DNA from: Arthrobacter sp. B1I2
GTDB taxonomy: Bacteria > Actinomycetota > Actinomycetes > Actinomycetales > Micrococcaceae
DNA length: 64,000 bases
NCBI RefSeq assembly: GCF_030816485.1
Contig: NZ_JAUSYC010000001.1
Span: 1,860,001-1,924,000, forward strand
Direction of reading: 5' to 3'
Under the pieces are notes generated by a model. That model ran no database searches. It was not told where the DNA came from and saw only the letters and a program-made list of their open reading frames with translations. The first letter of the stretch is position 1, and each line of letters opens with the position of its first letter. The position numbers were made by a program, and so were the translations under genes. Shown one piece after another: positions 1 to 8,516 of the stretch.

Positions 1-1
1 G

Positions 2-706
2 CCCGGCCTGTGGCTGAACAGCCTGGAGATGAGCAATTACACCTCCGGCTGGTCGGCCCTGACGCACCCCTTTGGCCACTACATGCTGAACTCGGCCATT
101 GTGGTAATCGGCTCAATTCTAGGGAACCTGGTGTCCTGCTCCATGGCCGCCTACGCCTTTGCCCGCCTGCAGTTCACGGGCAAGAAACTGTTCTTCGGGA
201 TCATGCTGCTGACCATCATGCTGCCGTTCCACGTGGTCATCGTTCCGCAGTACATCCTGTTCTCCCAGATCGGCTGGGTGAACACCTTCTGGCCGCTGCT
301 GGTGCCCAAACTGCTGGCCACGGACGCGTTCTTCGTCTTCCTCATGGTGCAGTTCATCCGCGGCATTCCCCGCGAACTTGATGAAGCGGCGCGGATTGAC
401 GGTGCCGGCCATCCGCGGATCTTCCTGCAGGTGATTCTGCCGCTGATGGTGCCCGCACTGGCCACCACCACCATCTTCACCTTCATCTGGACCTGGAACG
501 ACTTCTTCGGCGCCCTCATCTACCTCACGGACCCTGACATGTTCACCGTCCCGGTGGCGCTGCGGGCCTTTGTGGATTCGCAGTCCGCCACCAGCTGGGG
601 CTCGCTGTTCGCCATGTCCATCGTCTCCCTGCTGCCCGTCTTCCTGGTGTTCCTCTTCGGCCAGCGATTCCTCATCAAGGGCATCGCCACCACCGGTATC
701 AAGTAA
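2..706 (+). CDS. Carbohydrate ABC transporter permease, MalG type (5' end outside window)
   Basis: This is the C-terminal 234 residues of a CUT1 sugar importer inner-membrane subunit; the frame is open from base 2, so the start lies upstream of the window. It has several hydrophobic segments and the cytoplasmic EAA loop that contacts the ATPase, seen as ELDEAARIDGAG about 130 residues into the visible part. It is clearly paralogous to the permease at 8513-9430, sharing for example TDAFFVFLMVQF versus ADAFFVFLMVQF. The binding protein at 944 follows after a hairpin terminator and its own promoter-like region, so the two are probably separate transcripts of one uptake system. The exact sugar cannot be told from sequence. 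No ATPase gene lies nearby; such importers often share one MsiK-like ATPase encoded elsewhere. Confidence 0.93.
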   Translation, partial: PGLWLNSLEMSNYTSGWSALTHPFGHYMLNSAIVVIGSILGNLVSCSMAAYAFARLQFTGKKLFFGIMLLTIMLPFHVVIVPQYILFSQIGWVNTFWPLLVPKLLATDAFFVFLMVQFIRGIPRELDEAARIDGAGHPRIFLQVILPLMVPALATTTIFTFIWTWNDFFGALIYLTDPDMFTVPVALRAFVDSQSATSWGSLFAMSIVSLLPVFLVFLFGQRFLIKGIATTGIK

Positions 707-730
707 GCTGGCGCACCGCCCGGCAGCTCG

Positions 731-757
731 AACGGCCCGTCCCGGTGACGGGCCGTT
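731..757 (+). terminator. Hairpin terminator after the first permease
   Basis: An inverted repeat (AACGGCCCGTC and GACGGGCCGTT) with a short loop follows the permease stop by 25 bases and is trailed by TTTGT. It probably ends the upstream importer operon before the promoter of the next gene. Confidence 0.65.
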
Positions 758-804
758 TGTCTGCCGGGGATGGTTTATCTCCCGGGCTCCGCTGGCAGCA
801 ATAC

Positions 805-834
805 CTTGTATTACAAGTGCAGAACTTGTAGCAT
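805..834 (+). promoter_or_regulatory. Putative promoter with CTTGTA inverted repeat
   Basis: CTTGTA at 805-810 and TACAAG at 812-817 form a 6-bp inverted repeat. TTGTAT at 806-811 and TAGCAT at 829-834 are 17 bases apart and could be the -35 and -10 boxes of the binding-protein gene starting at 944. This is by inspection only. Confidence 0.35.
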
Positions 835-842
835 TAGTGCAA

Positions 843-854
843 GAAAGCGCTTTC
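843..854. promoter_or_regulatory. LacI-type operator (GAAAGCGCTTTC)
   Basis: A perfect 12-bp palindrome GAAAGCGCTTTC lies just downstream of the putative promoter and 89 bases before the binding-protein start. The central CG and AAA/TTT flanks are typical of LacI-family operators, so substrate-dependent repression is likely. Related sites occur at 6102, 15879, 16012 and 30602. Confidence 0.55.
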
Positions 855-943
855 ACTGAGTTGCGGCCAGTTCTTCTGCTGCCGGCCCGCAACACATTCC
901 CCATCAGAACAAACCCTTGGATCAAAGAAGATCGGAGTACACA

Positions 944-2302
944 GTGCCGCTTTTTCCCCGTCCTGCGTCTGCTGCCAGGCAGCACGCAGGGGCACCCGCT
1001 TCAGGCGCCTTGCGCCGAACCCGTAAAGCCGGCGCGGTTGCCGCCGCCGTCGCCGCCGTCATGGCCCTTAGTGCCTGCGGAGGGGGAGCTGCCCCGCAGA
1101 ATGCTGATGGCACCGTCGAGCTCCGTTTCTCCTGGTGGGGCGGCGACAAGCGCGCCCAGCTGACCCAGGAGGCAATCAAGCAGTTCGAAGCCGAAAACCC
1201 CAAGATTAAGGTCAAGCCCGAGTTTGGTGACTGGAGCGGCTACTGGGACAAGCTGGCCACGCAGGTGGCCGCCAACGATGCCCCCGACATCATCCAGATG
1301 GACGAGAAGTACATCACGGAGTACTCCAGCCGTGGCGCCCTTCTTGACCTGTCCAAGTACGAGATCGACACCTCCAAGCTGGACGAAGCGGCACTGAACG
1401 CAGGAAAGAGCGAGAAGGGCCTGACGGGAATCGCCGCAGGCATCAACGCCGCCACCATCCTGGCCAACCCGGCCGTCTTCCAGGCCGCCGGAGTCCCGCT
1501 CCCGGACGACACCAAGTGGACGTGGGACGACTTTGGCCGCATTGCAGCAGAGATCACGGCCAAGTCGCCCAAGGGAACCTATGGGGCAGCCGCCTATGGA
1601 ACTGACGAGGCTTCCCTGGGGGTCTGGCTCCGGCAGAATGGCAAGTCACTGTACACCTCCGACGGCAAGCTGGGCTTCGAGCCGGGCGATATCGCCGAGT
1701 GGTGGGCCAACCTGAAACAGCTGAGCCAAAAGAAGGCGGTGCCATCCGCGTCCGAGGTGGTGGAAGCCGAAGCTGCTCCGCTTGACCAGAGCGGACTGGC
1801 GACGGGCAAGAACGGCATGGCCTTCTGGTGGTCCAACCAGGCTCCGGCCCTGGAAAAGGCCAGTGGCGGCGACCTGAAGATCCTGCGGTTCCCCACCAAG
1901 ACAGGCTCTGCCGATGAAGCGGGCCTTTGGTACAAGGCCTCGCAGTTCTGGTCCGCCTCCTCGCGCACCAAGCACCCGCAGGAAACTGCCAAGTTTATCG
2001 ACTTCCTGACCAACAACGTCAAAGCCGGCGAGGCCCTCCTTGCCGACCGCGGTGTCTACCCCAACTCGGAGGTCCGGGCTGCGATCCAGCCGAAACTGAC
2101 CCCGGCCGACGTCAAGGTGGTCAACTTCATCGACCAGATCAAGGATGAGCTCGGCGAGGCCCCGGCGCCGCCGCCGAAGGGTGCGGGCGCCATCCAGGAA
2201 ATCATCAAGCGGTACACCTCGGAAGTGCTGTTCGAACGGCTCTCTCCAGAGGACGCGGGCAAGAAAGCGACCGACGAGATGAAGTCCGCCATCGGCAGCT
2301 AG
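944..2302 (+). CDS. Sugar ABC transporter substrate-binding lipoprotein (CUT1)
   Basis: Extracytoplasmic sugar-binding lipoprotein of about 452 residues. GTG at 944 is chosen because GGAG lies 6 bases upstream; an in-frame TTG at 917 has no such site. The N-terminus has Arg/Lys residues, a hydrophobic run and the lipobox LSAC, after which Cys would be lipidated. The mature part begins with the family-typical ELRFSWWGGD and continues as a type I sugar-binding fold. It is paralogous to the protein at 6225-7514; both share WW, KFEAENP/LFESKNP-like and GYW segments. A LacI-type operator and promoter precede it and a strong terminator follows, so it is probably monocistronic. The substrate is unknown, but neighbouring GH42 and rhamnose genes suggest a plant oligosaccharide. 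Confidence 0.93.
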   Translation: MPLFPRPASAARQHAGAPASGALRRTRKAGAVAAAVAAVMALSACGGGAAPQNADGTVELRFSWWGGDKRAQLTQEAIKQFEAENPKIKVKPEFGDWSGYWDKLATQVAANDAPDIIQMDEKYITEYSSRGALLDLSKYEIDTSKLDEAALNAGKSEKGLTGIAAGINAATILANPAVFQAAGVPLPDDTKWTWDDFGRIAAEITAKSPKGTYGAAAYGTDEASLGVWLRQNGKSLYTSDGKLGFEPGDIAEWWANLKQLSQKKAVPSASEVVEAEAAPLDQSGLATGKNGMAFWWSNQAPALEKASGGDLKILRFPTKTGSADEAGLWYKASQFWSASSRTKHPQETAKFIDFLTNNVKAGEALLADRGVYPNSEVRAAIQPKLTPADVKVVNFIDQIKDELGEAPAPPPKGAGAIQEIIKRYTSEVLFERLSPEDAGKKATDEMKSAIGS

Positions 2303-2374
2303 TCCTCACCCCGCCAACACGGCTCCGGGCAGTCTGGATGGTGCCTCCCCATCCAGGCGTCCGACGGCGGGTGG

Positions 2375-2424
2375 CAGCTCCGCCCCGGCGGGAACCAGTG
2401 GTTCCTCCCGGGGCGGAGCTGTTT
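2375..2424 (+). terminator. Strong hairpin terminator after binding protein
   Basis: Fourteen perfectly paired bases (CAGCTCCGCCCCGG at 2375-2388 and its complement at 2408-2421) with a 19-base loop are followed by TTT. It separates this gene from the opposite-strand HNH gene and may serve both. Confidence 0.8.
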
Positions 2425-2454
2425 AACGGAGCGTGCTGCTTTCACGGGCAGTGG

Positions 2455-3879
2455 TCAAGGAACGCCGCTCTCCCATAATTCAGCACGCTGGCGGAGCTGC
2501 CGCGGCCCGTGGATGCGCGGCGGTAAGGCCGTCCCCAAGAAGTGGAATCGTGTACCCGGTAGTGGTGGGGCGGTGGAGTGGTAGGTGTGGCCGGTTGGGG
2601 TGGTGGTTGCCACGGTATGGCGTGGGCCGGGGACGGGTTTTGCGGTCCAGCCGGGTGTTTCTTTGGTGTGGTTGCAGGCTTCGCAGAGGCCCTGGCCGTT
2701 ACCGGCGCTGGTGGGTCCGGCGTTGTGCCAGGCGGTGATGTGGTCGTGGTGGCGGATCGGGGCGTCGCAGTACGGTGTGCGGCAGGTATCGTCCCGGATG
2801 TAAAGGAAGCGCTTCAAGCCCGCGGGGAAGAGCCGGGCTTTGGAGTCCACCGCCAGCAGTTCCCCGCTGCCGGGGGCGGTGTAGAGCCGCCGGACCCACA
2901 GGCTGGGTTCGTTGTGGCCGGCGCTGTTGAGGGCGATGTCCCGGGCCAGGGCTGCCGGTAGTACGCCGTAGCCGGGGAGCCGGGCGGGTTCGGCGTCGGC
3001 CTGGAGGAGGGTGCGGTCGGTCATGACGAGTTGGATCTGCACCCCGCTGATCCTGCCGGGTGTGCCGGTGAGGCGTTCGACGAGGGTGTCGGCCATGACC
3101 TGGCCCCGGGACCGGTCATCCCCGGCCGAGCGTGCCGTGTCGGCGTCGCGGGTCAGGGCTGCGTAGGCGGCGACGCCCTGGGCGGCGGGCAGCAGGGCGG
3201 TCAGGCAGGTCATGGTGTCCGGTGCCGGGCGCAGACTCGCGGTCCGTTCCGTGACCGCGCGGGCCGCCCGCTTCGCCACTGAGGCAGGGTCCCGCCGGTA
3301 CGCGGCGGCCCGGACAGCGGCGATTACGGCCTTATCTCCCATCCCTTCGAGGGTGCCGGTGTCCGCGGCGAGTTCCTGATCCACCCCGGCCCGGTCCCCG
3401 GCACTGAGGCAGATGGTTTCCTTCACGATCAGGGTGGCCCGCCACTCATTCAACAGCCCAGCCCGGAACGCGGCGAACGTGTGCGGCATCCCGGTCAGGG
3501 TTCTGGCCAGCCCCAGCAAGCGTGAACCCCGGGCCGGTGACTCCCGCCGCGCCAACGCGATCTGCGCGCCGACCCCGGCGCCCTGCTCATCGACGGGCAC
3601 CCCGGCGGCGGCCTGCTCCCGCCGCTGCTGCAGGTCGAAGGCCACCGCGGTATCGGCCTGCCGGGCGCCGACCGCAGATTTCAGATCCTCCAACTCCCGC
3701 AGCTGACCAATCTTCCCCGCCCCATCAGCAGCCAACGGAACGGAACCCAGCAAGGCCAGGACGTCAGCAAGGGAAGGCGCATCAGAAGGAACAGCCGAGG
3801 ACTGGGGCGCATCAACAACAAGGTGTGTCCGATGCTCCGCCCCCAGCCCTACCGCCACCGTCCCCAAAACTGCTTCCAT
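2455..3879 (-). CDS. DUF222 / HNH endonuclease domain protein (13E12 repeat family)
   Basis: A 474-residue protein with an N-terminal DUF222 region and a C-terminal HNH nuclease motif (CRTPYCDAPIRHHDHI, then LCEACNHTKE). Spaced Cys pairs suggest a zinc site next to the HNH core. ATG at 3879 is preferred because the family-like MEAVLG start lies there; an upstream TTG at 3924 is possible and neither has a strong ribosome site. Members are multi-copy in many actinobacterial genomes and their biological role is not established, though the motif supports DNA cleavage. It stands alone between a binding-protein gene and a beta-galactosidase gene, with terminators on both sides, which fits an accessory insertion. 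Confidence 0.88.
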   Translation of the reverse strand: MEAVLGTVAVGLGAEHRTHLVVDAPQSSAVPSDAPSLADVLALLGSVPLAADGAGKIGQLRELEDLKSAVGARQADTAVAFDLQQRREQAAAGVPVDEQGAGVGAQIALARRESPARGSRLLGLARTLTGMPHTFAAFRAGLLNEWRATLIVKETICLSAGDRAGVDQELAADTGTLEGMGDKAVIAAVRAAAYRRDPASVAKRAARAVTERTASLRPAPDTMTCLTALLPAAQGVAAYAALTRDADTARSAGDDRSRGQVMADTLVERLTGTPGRISGVQIQLVMTDRTLLQADAEPARLPGYGVLPAALARDIALNSAGHNEPSLWVRRLYTAPGSGELLAVDSKARLFPAGLKRFLYIRDDTCRTPYCDAPIRHHDHITAWHNAGPTSAGNGQGLCEACNHTKETPGWTAKPVPGPRHTVATTTPTGHTYHSTAPPLPGTRFHFLGTALPPRIHGPRQLRQRAELWESGVP

Positions 3880-3981
3880 AACCAAAGCTTTGCACCCGGG
3901 TCCGAGAAAGACAGCCGCCCACAAGCCCTATGTGGAAAACCGGGAAGCCGCCCGTCCCAAGCCGCCCTGAACCCAAACACA

Positions 3982-4010
3982 ACGGCGGTGCCGAAAGGAG
4001 GCACCGCCGT
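3982..4010 (-). terminator. Hairpin terminator of the beta-galactosidase gene
   Basis: ACGGCGGTGCC at 3982-3992 pairs perfectly with GGCACCGCCGT at 4000-4010. Read on the minus strand it lies 24 bases past the stop of the GH42 gene and is followed by a T-rich TTGTGTTT tract. Confidence 0.75.
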
Positions 4011-4033
4011 CGTACCCTGTTCGACGCGGCTGC

Positions 4034-6049
4034 CTATCCTTCGGAAACCACCACAACACCGCCGGCCGGTACAGTGCCGGCAAACGCCTCGCCTGTCAGC
4101 AGGTCAGTGCCAGAAACGGAGACTGCGGCATCCGAACGCGTGTGGTTGATGGCGAACAGGAAGCTGCGTCCATCTTCGGCGAACCGGCGCACCAGCTCCA
4201 CACCGGGGTCGGCAGCGGCAACGGGGGAGACTCCTGACTCGGCCAGCAGCTTGTCCAAAACGGCTTCGATCCCGTCAGGGTTGGGGAAGGTGGCCAGGTA
4301 CCAGGCCGCCCCCGCACCAACGGCGCGGCGCGTGAGGGAAGGGACGCCCTCCAGCGGGTACTCGGTAAAGTTCAGCACCGTCTCCGCGCCGGCCAGATGG
4401 ACGTGCTCGCTCCAGACCGAAGACAGCGTCCCGTCGCTCAGCTTCAGCTCGGAACCGGCGAGGAGGGGATGGAACTCCTCCACCCGCACCCCCAGAAGCT
4501 CCCGGAACGCGCCAGGATAGCCGCCCAGCCGCACGTGGTCCTGCTTGTCCACAATGCCGCTGAAGTAACTGATCAGGACAGTGGCGCCGGCGGAGGCGGC
4601 AGCAGCAATATTCGCCGCGTCCTCATCCGAAACCGTGTACAGCGTGCACACCAGGACCAGGTCATACCCCTCCAGCGAAGCAGAGGGATGCACCAGGTCC
4701 ACGGAAATTCCACGGAGGAACAAGGCGCGGTGGAAAGCCCTCAGCAGGTCCAGGTACTTCACGTCGATGCTCGGCTTGGAGTCGATCTCGCTGGCCCACC
4801 AAGCCTCGTAGTCAAAGACAATGGCGGCGCGGGACTGGACCCGGGAACCGCGCACGGGTTCAAGCTTCTTCAGCGTTGCGCCAAGCTCCACCACCTCCCG
4901 CCACACGCGGGTGTCCCGGCCGCCGTGCGGCACCATGGCCGAGTGGAATTTCTCCGACCCGGCAAAGCTCTGGCGCCACTGGAAGAACATCACGGCGTCT
5001 GCCCCGCGGGCCACGTGCGCCAATGAATTGCGCAGCATCTCGCCGGGCATCTTGGGCTGGTTGCGCGGCTGCCAGTTCACGGCCGACGTCGAATGTTCCA
5101 TCAGGATCCACGGGTCACCGCCCGCAATGCCCCGGGTGAGGTCCGCGCTGAACGCGAGTTCGATGTGCCGTTCGGGGTCGGCGGCCACCAGGTAGTGGTC
5201 GTTGGCGATGACGTCCAGGTCCTTGGCCCAGTCGAAGTAGTCCATGGACTTGGTGGCACTCGAGGCCATCAGGTTGGTGGTGCAGGGGATGCCCGGTGTT
5301 ACCTCGCGCAGGACGGCGACGAGTTCCCGGTAGTAGTCCATCAGCGCCCAGGAGTTGAACCGCTGGAAGTCCAGCTGCTGGCCCGGGTTCAGGGTGGAGG
5401 GGGCATCGGAAGGCGGCAGGACCTCATCGAAGGAGCCGTAGTTCTGGGACCAGAAGGCCGTCCCCCAGGAAGCATTGAGCGCATCGATGCTCCCGTACCT
5501 GTGCTCCAGCCAGGCGCGGAAGGCGGCGGCGTCCTCTTCGCCGTAGAACTCCGAGACGTGGCAGCCGAGTTCATTGTCCACGTGCCACAGCGCCAGGGCG
5601 GGGTGGTCCTTGTAGCGTTCAGCGAGCTTGCGGGTAATTCCGGCGGCATAGCGGCGATAGACGGCCGACGACGGCGTGTAGTGCCGCCGCGAGCCCGGCC
5701 CCAGTACGGTTCCGTCAGCAGTGACCGGCAGGATTTCCGGATGCTTGCGCGCCAGCCAGGCAGGAGGTGCGGCGGTGGCAGTGGCCAGGGCCACCTTGAC
5801 GCCGATGCCGGCGAGGTTGTCCATGACCTCGTCCAGCCAGCCGAAGTCGTAGTGACCCTCGGCGGGCTCCAGCAGCGCCCAGGAGAAGATCCCCACGCTG
5901 AGGAAGTTCACCCCGGCTTCCTGCATGAGCTCCAGGTCCTCCAGCCGGACACTGGCCGGCCACTGTTCGGGGTTGTAATCCCCGCCGAAGGCGATGCCCT
6001 CAACCTTGTTCCAAACGCTGGTTGGGCCGGCGGTTTCCTGCTGTGCCAT
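4034..6049 (-). CDS. Beta-galactosidase, glycoside hydrolase family 42
   Basis: A 671-residue GH42 enzyme that releases terminal beta-galactose from oligosaccharides. ATG at 6049 has AGGAG 5 bases upstream; the frame stays open further 5' but without support. The N-terminus has the family signature GGDYNPEQWP. The acid/base Glu lies in WHVDNELGCH and the nucleophile Glu in WILMEHSTSAVNW. The catalytic barrel is followed by the trimerisation domain and a small C-terminal beta domain. No signal peptide is seen, so it acts on imported galactosides. It is divergent from the importer at 6225-9430, and LacI-type operators lie in the shared promoter. The nearest functional parallel is YesZ of the Bacillus rhamnogalacturonan system, but the substrate here is inferred. 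Confidence 0.95.
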   Translation of the reverse strand: MAQQETAGPTSVWNKVEGIAFGGDYNPEQWPASVRLEDLELMQEAGVNFLSVGIFSWALLEPAEGHYDFGWLDEVMDNLAGIGVKVALATATAAPPAWLARKHPEILPVTADGTVLGPGSRRHYTPSSAVYRRYAAGITRKLAERYKDHPALALWHVDNELGCHVSEFYGEEDAAAFRAWLEHRYGSIDALNASWGTAFWSQNYGSFDEVLPPSDAPSTLNPGQQLDFQRFNSWALMDYYRELVAVLREVTPGIPCTTNLMASSATKSMDYFDWAKDLDVIANDHYLVAADPERHIELAFSADLTRGIAGGDPWILMEHSTSAVNWQPRNQPKMPGEMLRNSLAHVARGADAVMFFQWRQSFAGSEKFHSAMVPHGGRDTRVWREVVELGATLKKLEPVRGSRVQSRAAIVFDYEAWWASEIDSKPSIDVKYLDLLRAFHRALFLRGISVDLVHPSASLEGYDLVLVCTLYTVSDEDAANIAAAASAGATVLISYFSGIVDKQDHVRLGGYPGAFRELLGVRVEEFHPLLAGSELKLSDGTLSSVWSEHVHLAGAETVLNFTEYPLEGVPSLTRRAVGAGAAWYLATFPNPDGIEAVLDKLLAESGVSPVAAADPGVELVRRFAEDGRSFLFAINHTRSDAAVSVSGTDLLTGEAFAGTVPAGGVVVVSEG

Positions 6050-6101
6050 GCGACTCCTATGTCTGTTCCGGGCGGAAACTGGATCTGACATCAGACCTTT
6101 G

Positions 6102-6115
6102 GAAAACGCTTGCCC
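6102..6115. promoter_or_regulatory. LacI-type operator in the GH42/importer divergent promoter
   Basis: GGAAAACGCTTGCC is an imperfect palindrome around a central CG, related to the perfect GAAAGCGCTTTC at 843. It lies about 53 bases upstream of the beta-galactosidase start. Confidence 0.4.
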
Positions 6116-6135
6116 AAATCCCTGATAGCGGATAT

Positions 6136-6147
6136 TGTATCGTTTCA
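6136..6147. promoter_or_regulatory. Candidate RhaR-type operator (TGAAACGATACA on minus strand)
   Basis: TGTATCGTTTCA, whose complement differs at one base from TGAAACGATTCA at 24176 beside the LacI regulator gene. It lies 78 bases before the binding-protein start at 6225 and could link this importer and the beta-galactosidase to the rhamnose regulon. Confidence 0.5.
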
Positions 6148-6224
6148 GAAGCCGTGTTAGCCAGCTCACTGCGCTCGTTGTAGGCCGAGAAATGGCGAAG
6201 CACCCATCGAGCAAGGAGGCTCCC

Positions 6225-7514
6225 GTGATTAACAGAAGGCATTTCCTCACAACCGTTGCCGTCGGCACCGCATCTGCCGCCGCCCTGGCGGCTTGTGGCA
6301 ACGGATCCAGCTCTTCCGGCCAGACCGGATCCGCGCAGAACCCCGTCACCATCAACTACACCTGGTGGGGCAACGATGACCGCGCCACCCGCACCCGCAA
6401 GGCCATCGAGCTGTTCGAATCCAAGAACCCGGATATCAAGGTCAACGGCAACTTCACCGACTTCGCCGGCTACTGGCAGAAGCGCGCCACCGAGGCTGCC
6501 GGCGGCGGCCTGCCGGACGTCATGCAGTGGGACCTGTCCTACCTGCGCGACTACGGCCAGCGCAACCAGCTCCTGGACCTCAGCACCGTGAAGATCGATA
6601 CCTCCACCTTTGAAAAGTCCCTCCTGCCCTCCGGGCAGATCAAGGGCAAGACCTACGGCATCCCCACCAGCACCAATGCCTTCGCTGTCTACTACGACCC
6701 CGCAAAGCTGGCCTCCCTGGGCGTCGCCGAGCCGACCGGCAAGTGGAACTACAAGGAATTCAATGACTTCCTGACCCAGGTTGGCACCAAGAGCAATGGT
6801 GCCCTCTTCGGCGGCACCGACTACACGGGCGTTTGGTGGATGTTCAACGTCTGGCTCCGCCAGAACAACATCGAAGCGTTCACTGAAGACGGCAAGCTCG
6901 GTTTCACCAAGGACGACATGAAGAAATGGTGGAACACGACGGCCGGCCTGCGCGGCACTCCCGCCATCGTCTCCGAAGAGCGCGTCACGCAGCTGGCACC
7001 CAAGTCGCCGTTCGGCTCGAACGTTACCGCCACCGAAGTCACCTGGGACAACTTCATGGCCGGCTACCTTGCAGACAGCGGGGCGAAGGAACTGAAGCTT
7101 GTTCCCGTCCCGTCGGATGCCCCGGACAACCTGGGCCTGTTCCTGAAGCCGTCCATGCTGATGGTGGCCAGCGCCAAGACCAAGTACAAGGACGCTGCCG
7201 CCCGCTTCATCGATTTCATGGTCAACGATCCCGAGGTGGGCCAGATCTTCAAGACCTCCCGTGGTGTCCCGGCCTCCAAGACCCAGCGTGACGGCACCAC
7301 CTTCGAAGGTACGGACAAGCTCGTGGTGGACTACGAAAAGTCCATCGAGAAGTACCTCAAGGACGCTCCCCAGCCGCCCATCGTCGGCTTCGGCACCCTC
7401 GAAGCTTCGTTCAAGCGTGTCTCCTCGGACCTGAACTACGGGAAGCTGACCGTCGATGGCGCAGCCGACGCTTGGTTCAAGGAAGCCGAAGACCTCATCA
7501 AGCAGAATGCCTGA
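6225..7514 (+). CDS. Sugar ABC transporter substrate-binding lipoprotein (Tat-type signal)
   Basis: A 429-residue sugar-binding protein. GTG at 6225 is chosen because AAGGAGG sits 5 bases upstream. The N-terminus carries a twin-arginine pattern (NRRHFLTT), a hydrophobic stretch and the lipobox LAAC, so it is probably exported folded by Tat and then lipid-anchored. The mature part opens with NYTWWGNDDR. It is the first gene of an importer operon continuing with the permeases at 7563 and 8513. A 14-bp palindrome TGCCTGATCAGGCA at 7508-7521 spans its stop codon and may reduce read-through so that binding protein exceeds permease. It is paralogous to the protein at 944. Confidence 0.94.
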   Translation: MINRRHFLTTVAVGTASAAALAACGNGSSSSGQTGSAQNPVTINYTWWGNDDRATRTRKAIELFESKNPDIKVNGNFTDFAGYWQKRATEAAGGGLPDVMQWDLSYLRDYGQRNQLLDLSTVKIDTSTFEKSLLPSGQIKGKTYGIPTSTNAFAVYYDPAKLASLGVAEPTGKWNYKEFNDFLTQVGTKSNGALFGGTDYTGVWWMFNVWLRQNNIEAFTEDGKLGFTKDDMKKWWNTTAGLRGTPAIVSEERVTQLAPKSPFGSNVTATEVTWDNFMAGYLADSGAKELKLVPVPSDAPDNLGLFLKPSMLMVASAKTKYKDAAARFIDFMVNDPEVGQIFKTSRGVPASKTQRDGTTFEGTDKLVVDYEKSIEKYLKDAPQPPIVGFGTLEASFKRVSSDLNYGKLTVDGAADAWFKEAEDLIKQNA

Positions 7515-7521
7515 TCAGGCA
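7508..7521. repeat. Short palindrome spanning the stop codon
   Basis: TGCCTGATCAGGCA is a perfect 14-bp palindrome containing the TGA stop of the binding protein; CAGACTGTCTG follows directly. A stem here could stabilise the upstream mRNA. Confidence 0.4.
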
Positions 7522-7562
7522 GACTGTCTGACCAAGATGTTCACAACTGACGGAATGAACTC

Positions 7563-8516
7563 GTGACACAAAGCCCAACTCTGAGCAGGCGTTCGGCGCA
7601 ATCCGCTCCCACGCTGCCGCGCAAGTCGCGGCAGCGTGGTGTGGACGCCCGCGCCGGCTACACCTTCCTGCTGCCCTGGCTGCTGGGATTCATCGCCCTC
7701 ACGGTTGGGCCCATGATTTCCTCGCTGTACTTGTCGTTCACCAATTACAACCTGTTCGATCCGCCCAAGTGGATCGGCCTGGACAACTACACCACCCTCT
7801 TCCAGGACGAACGGTTCCTGCAGTCAGTGGGCGTGACCGTGGGCTATGTGGTCTTCGGTACCCCGCTGAAGCTCGCCGCAGCGCTGGCGGTTGCGATGCT
7901 CTTGAACAGCAAGCGCCGCGGCCAGGGTTTCTACCGGTCCGCGTTCTACGCCCCGTCCCTGATCGGCGCGTCCGTGTCCATCGCGATCGTCTGGAAGGCC
8001 ATGTTCGGCGATTCCGGTCCGGTGGACCAGGGCCTGTCCTTCTTCGGGATCAACCTGGGCGGGTGGGTGGGCAACCCGGCCATGACCATGCCGATGTTCA
8101 TCCTGCTGACCGTCTGGCAGTTCGGTGCCCCGATGGTGATCTTCCTCGCCGGCCTGAAGCAGATCCCCACCGATCTCTACGAGGCGGCGTCCATGGACGG
8201 AGCCGGCCCGGTGCGGAAGTTCTTGAACATCACCTGGCCCATGCTCTCCCCGGTGATCTTCTTCAACCTGCTGATGGAAACCATCCATGCGTTCCAGATT
8301 TTCGCGTCGGCCTACATCATTTCCAACGGTGAAGGCGGCCCGGCCGGCTCCACTCTCTTCTACACCCTTTACCTGTACCTGCGGGGCTTCAGCGATTTCC
8401 GGATGGGATATGCCTCCGCAATGGCATGGCTGCTGGTCATCGTGGTCGGCATCATCACGCTGATCTTCTTCCGCACGTCCAAATCCTGGGTCCACTACAG
8501 CGGTGATGCAAAATGA
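7563..8516 (+). CDS. Carbohydrate ABC transporter permease, MalF type
   Basis: A 317-residue inner-membrane subunit of the CUT1 importer whose binding protein is encoded at 6225. After a basic cytoplasmic N-terminus there are about six membrane helices, starting at YTFLLPWLLGFIAL. The EAA loop is YEAASMDGAG near residue 205. The GTG start has only a weak ribosome site, consistent with lower expression than the binding protein. Its stop overlaps the next permease start by 4 bases (ATGA), so the two subunits are translationally coupled. The ATPase is not encoded here. Confidence 0.94.
   Translation: MTQSPTLSRRSAQSAPTLPRKSRQRGVDARAGYTFLLPWLLGFIALTVGPMISSLYLSFTNYNLFDPPKWIGLDNYTTLFQDERFLQSVGVTVGYVVFGTPLKLAAALAVAMLLNSKRRGQGFYRSAFYAPSLIGASVSIAIVWKAMFGDSGPVDQGLSFFGINLGGWVGNPAMTMPMFILLTVWQFGAPMVIFLAGLKQIPTDLYEAASMDGAGPVRKFLNITWPMLSPVIFFNLLMETIHAFQIFASAYIISNGEGGPAGSTLFYTLYLYLRGFSDFRMGYASAMAWLLVIVVGIITLIFFRTSKSWVHYSGDAK

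Noticed and set aside
6050..6224. Transfer RNA-like hairpins in the divergent GH42/importer gap
   Set aside because: No cloverleaf or CCA-end pattern; the dyads are better explained as operators.
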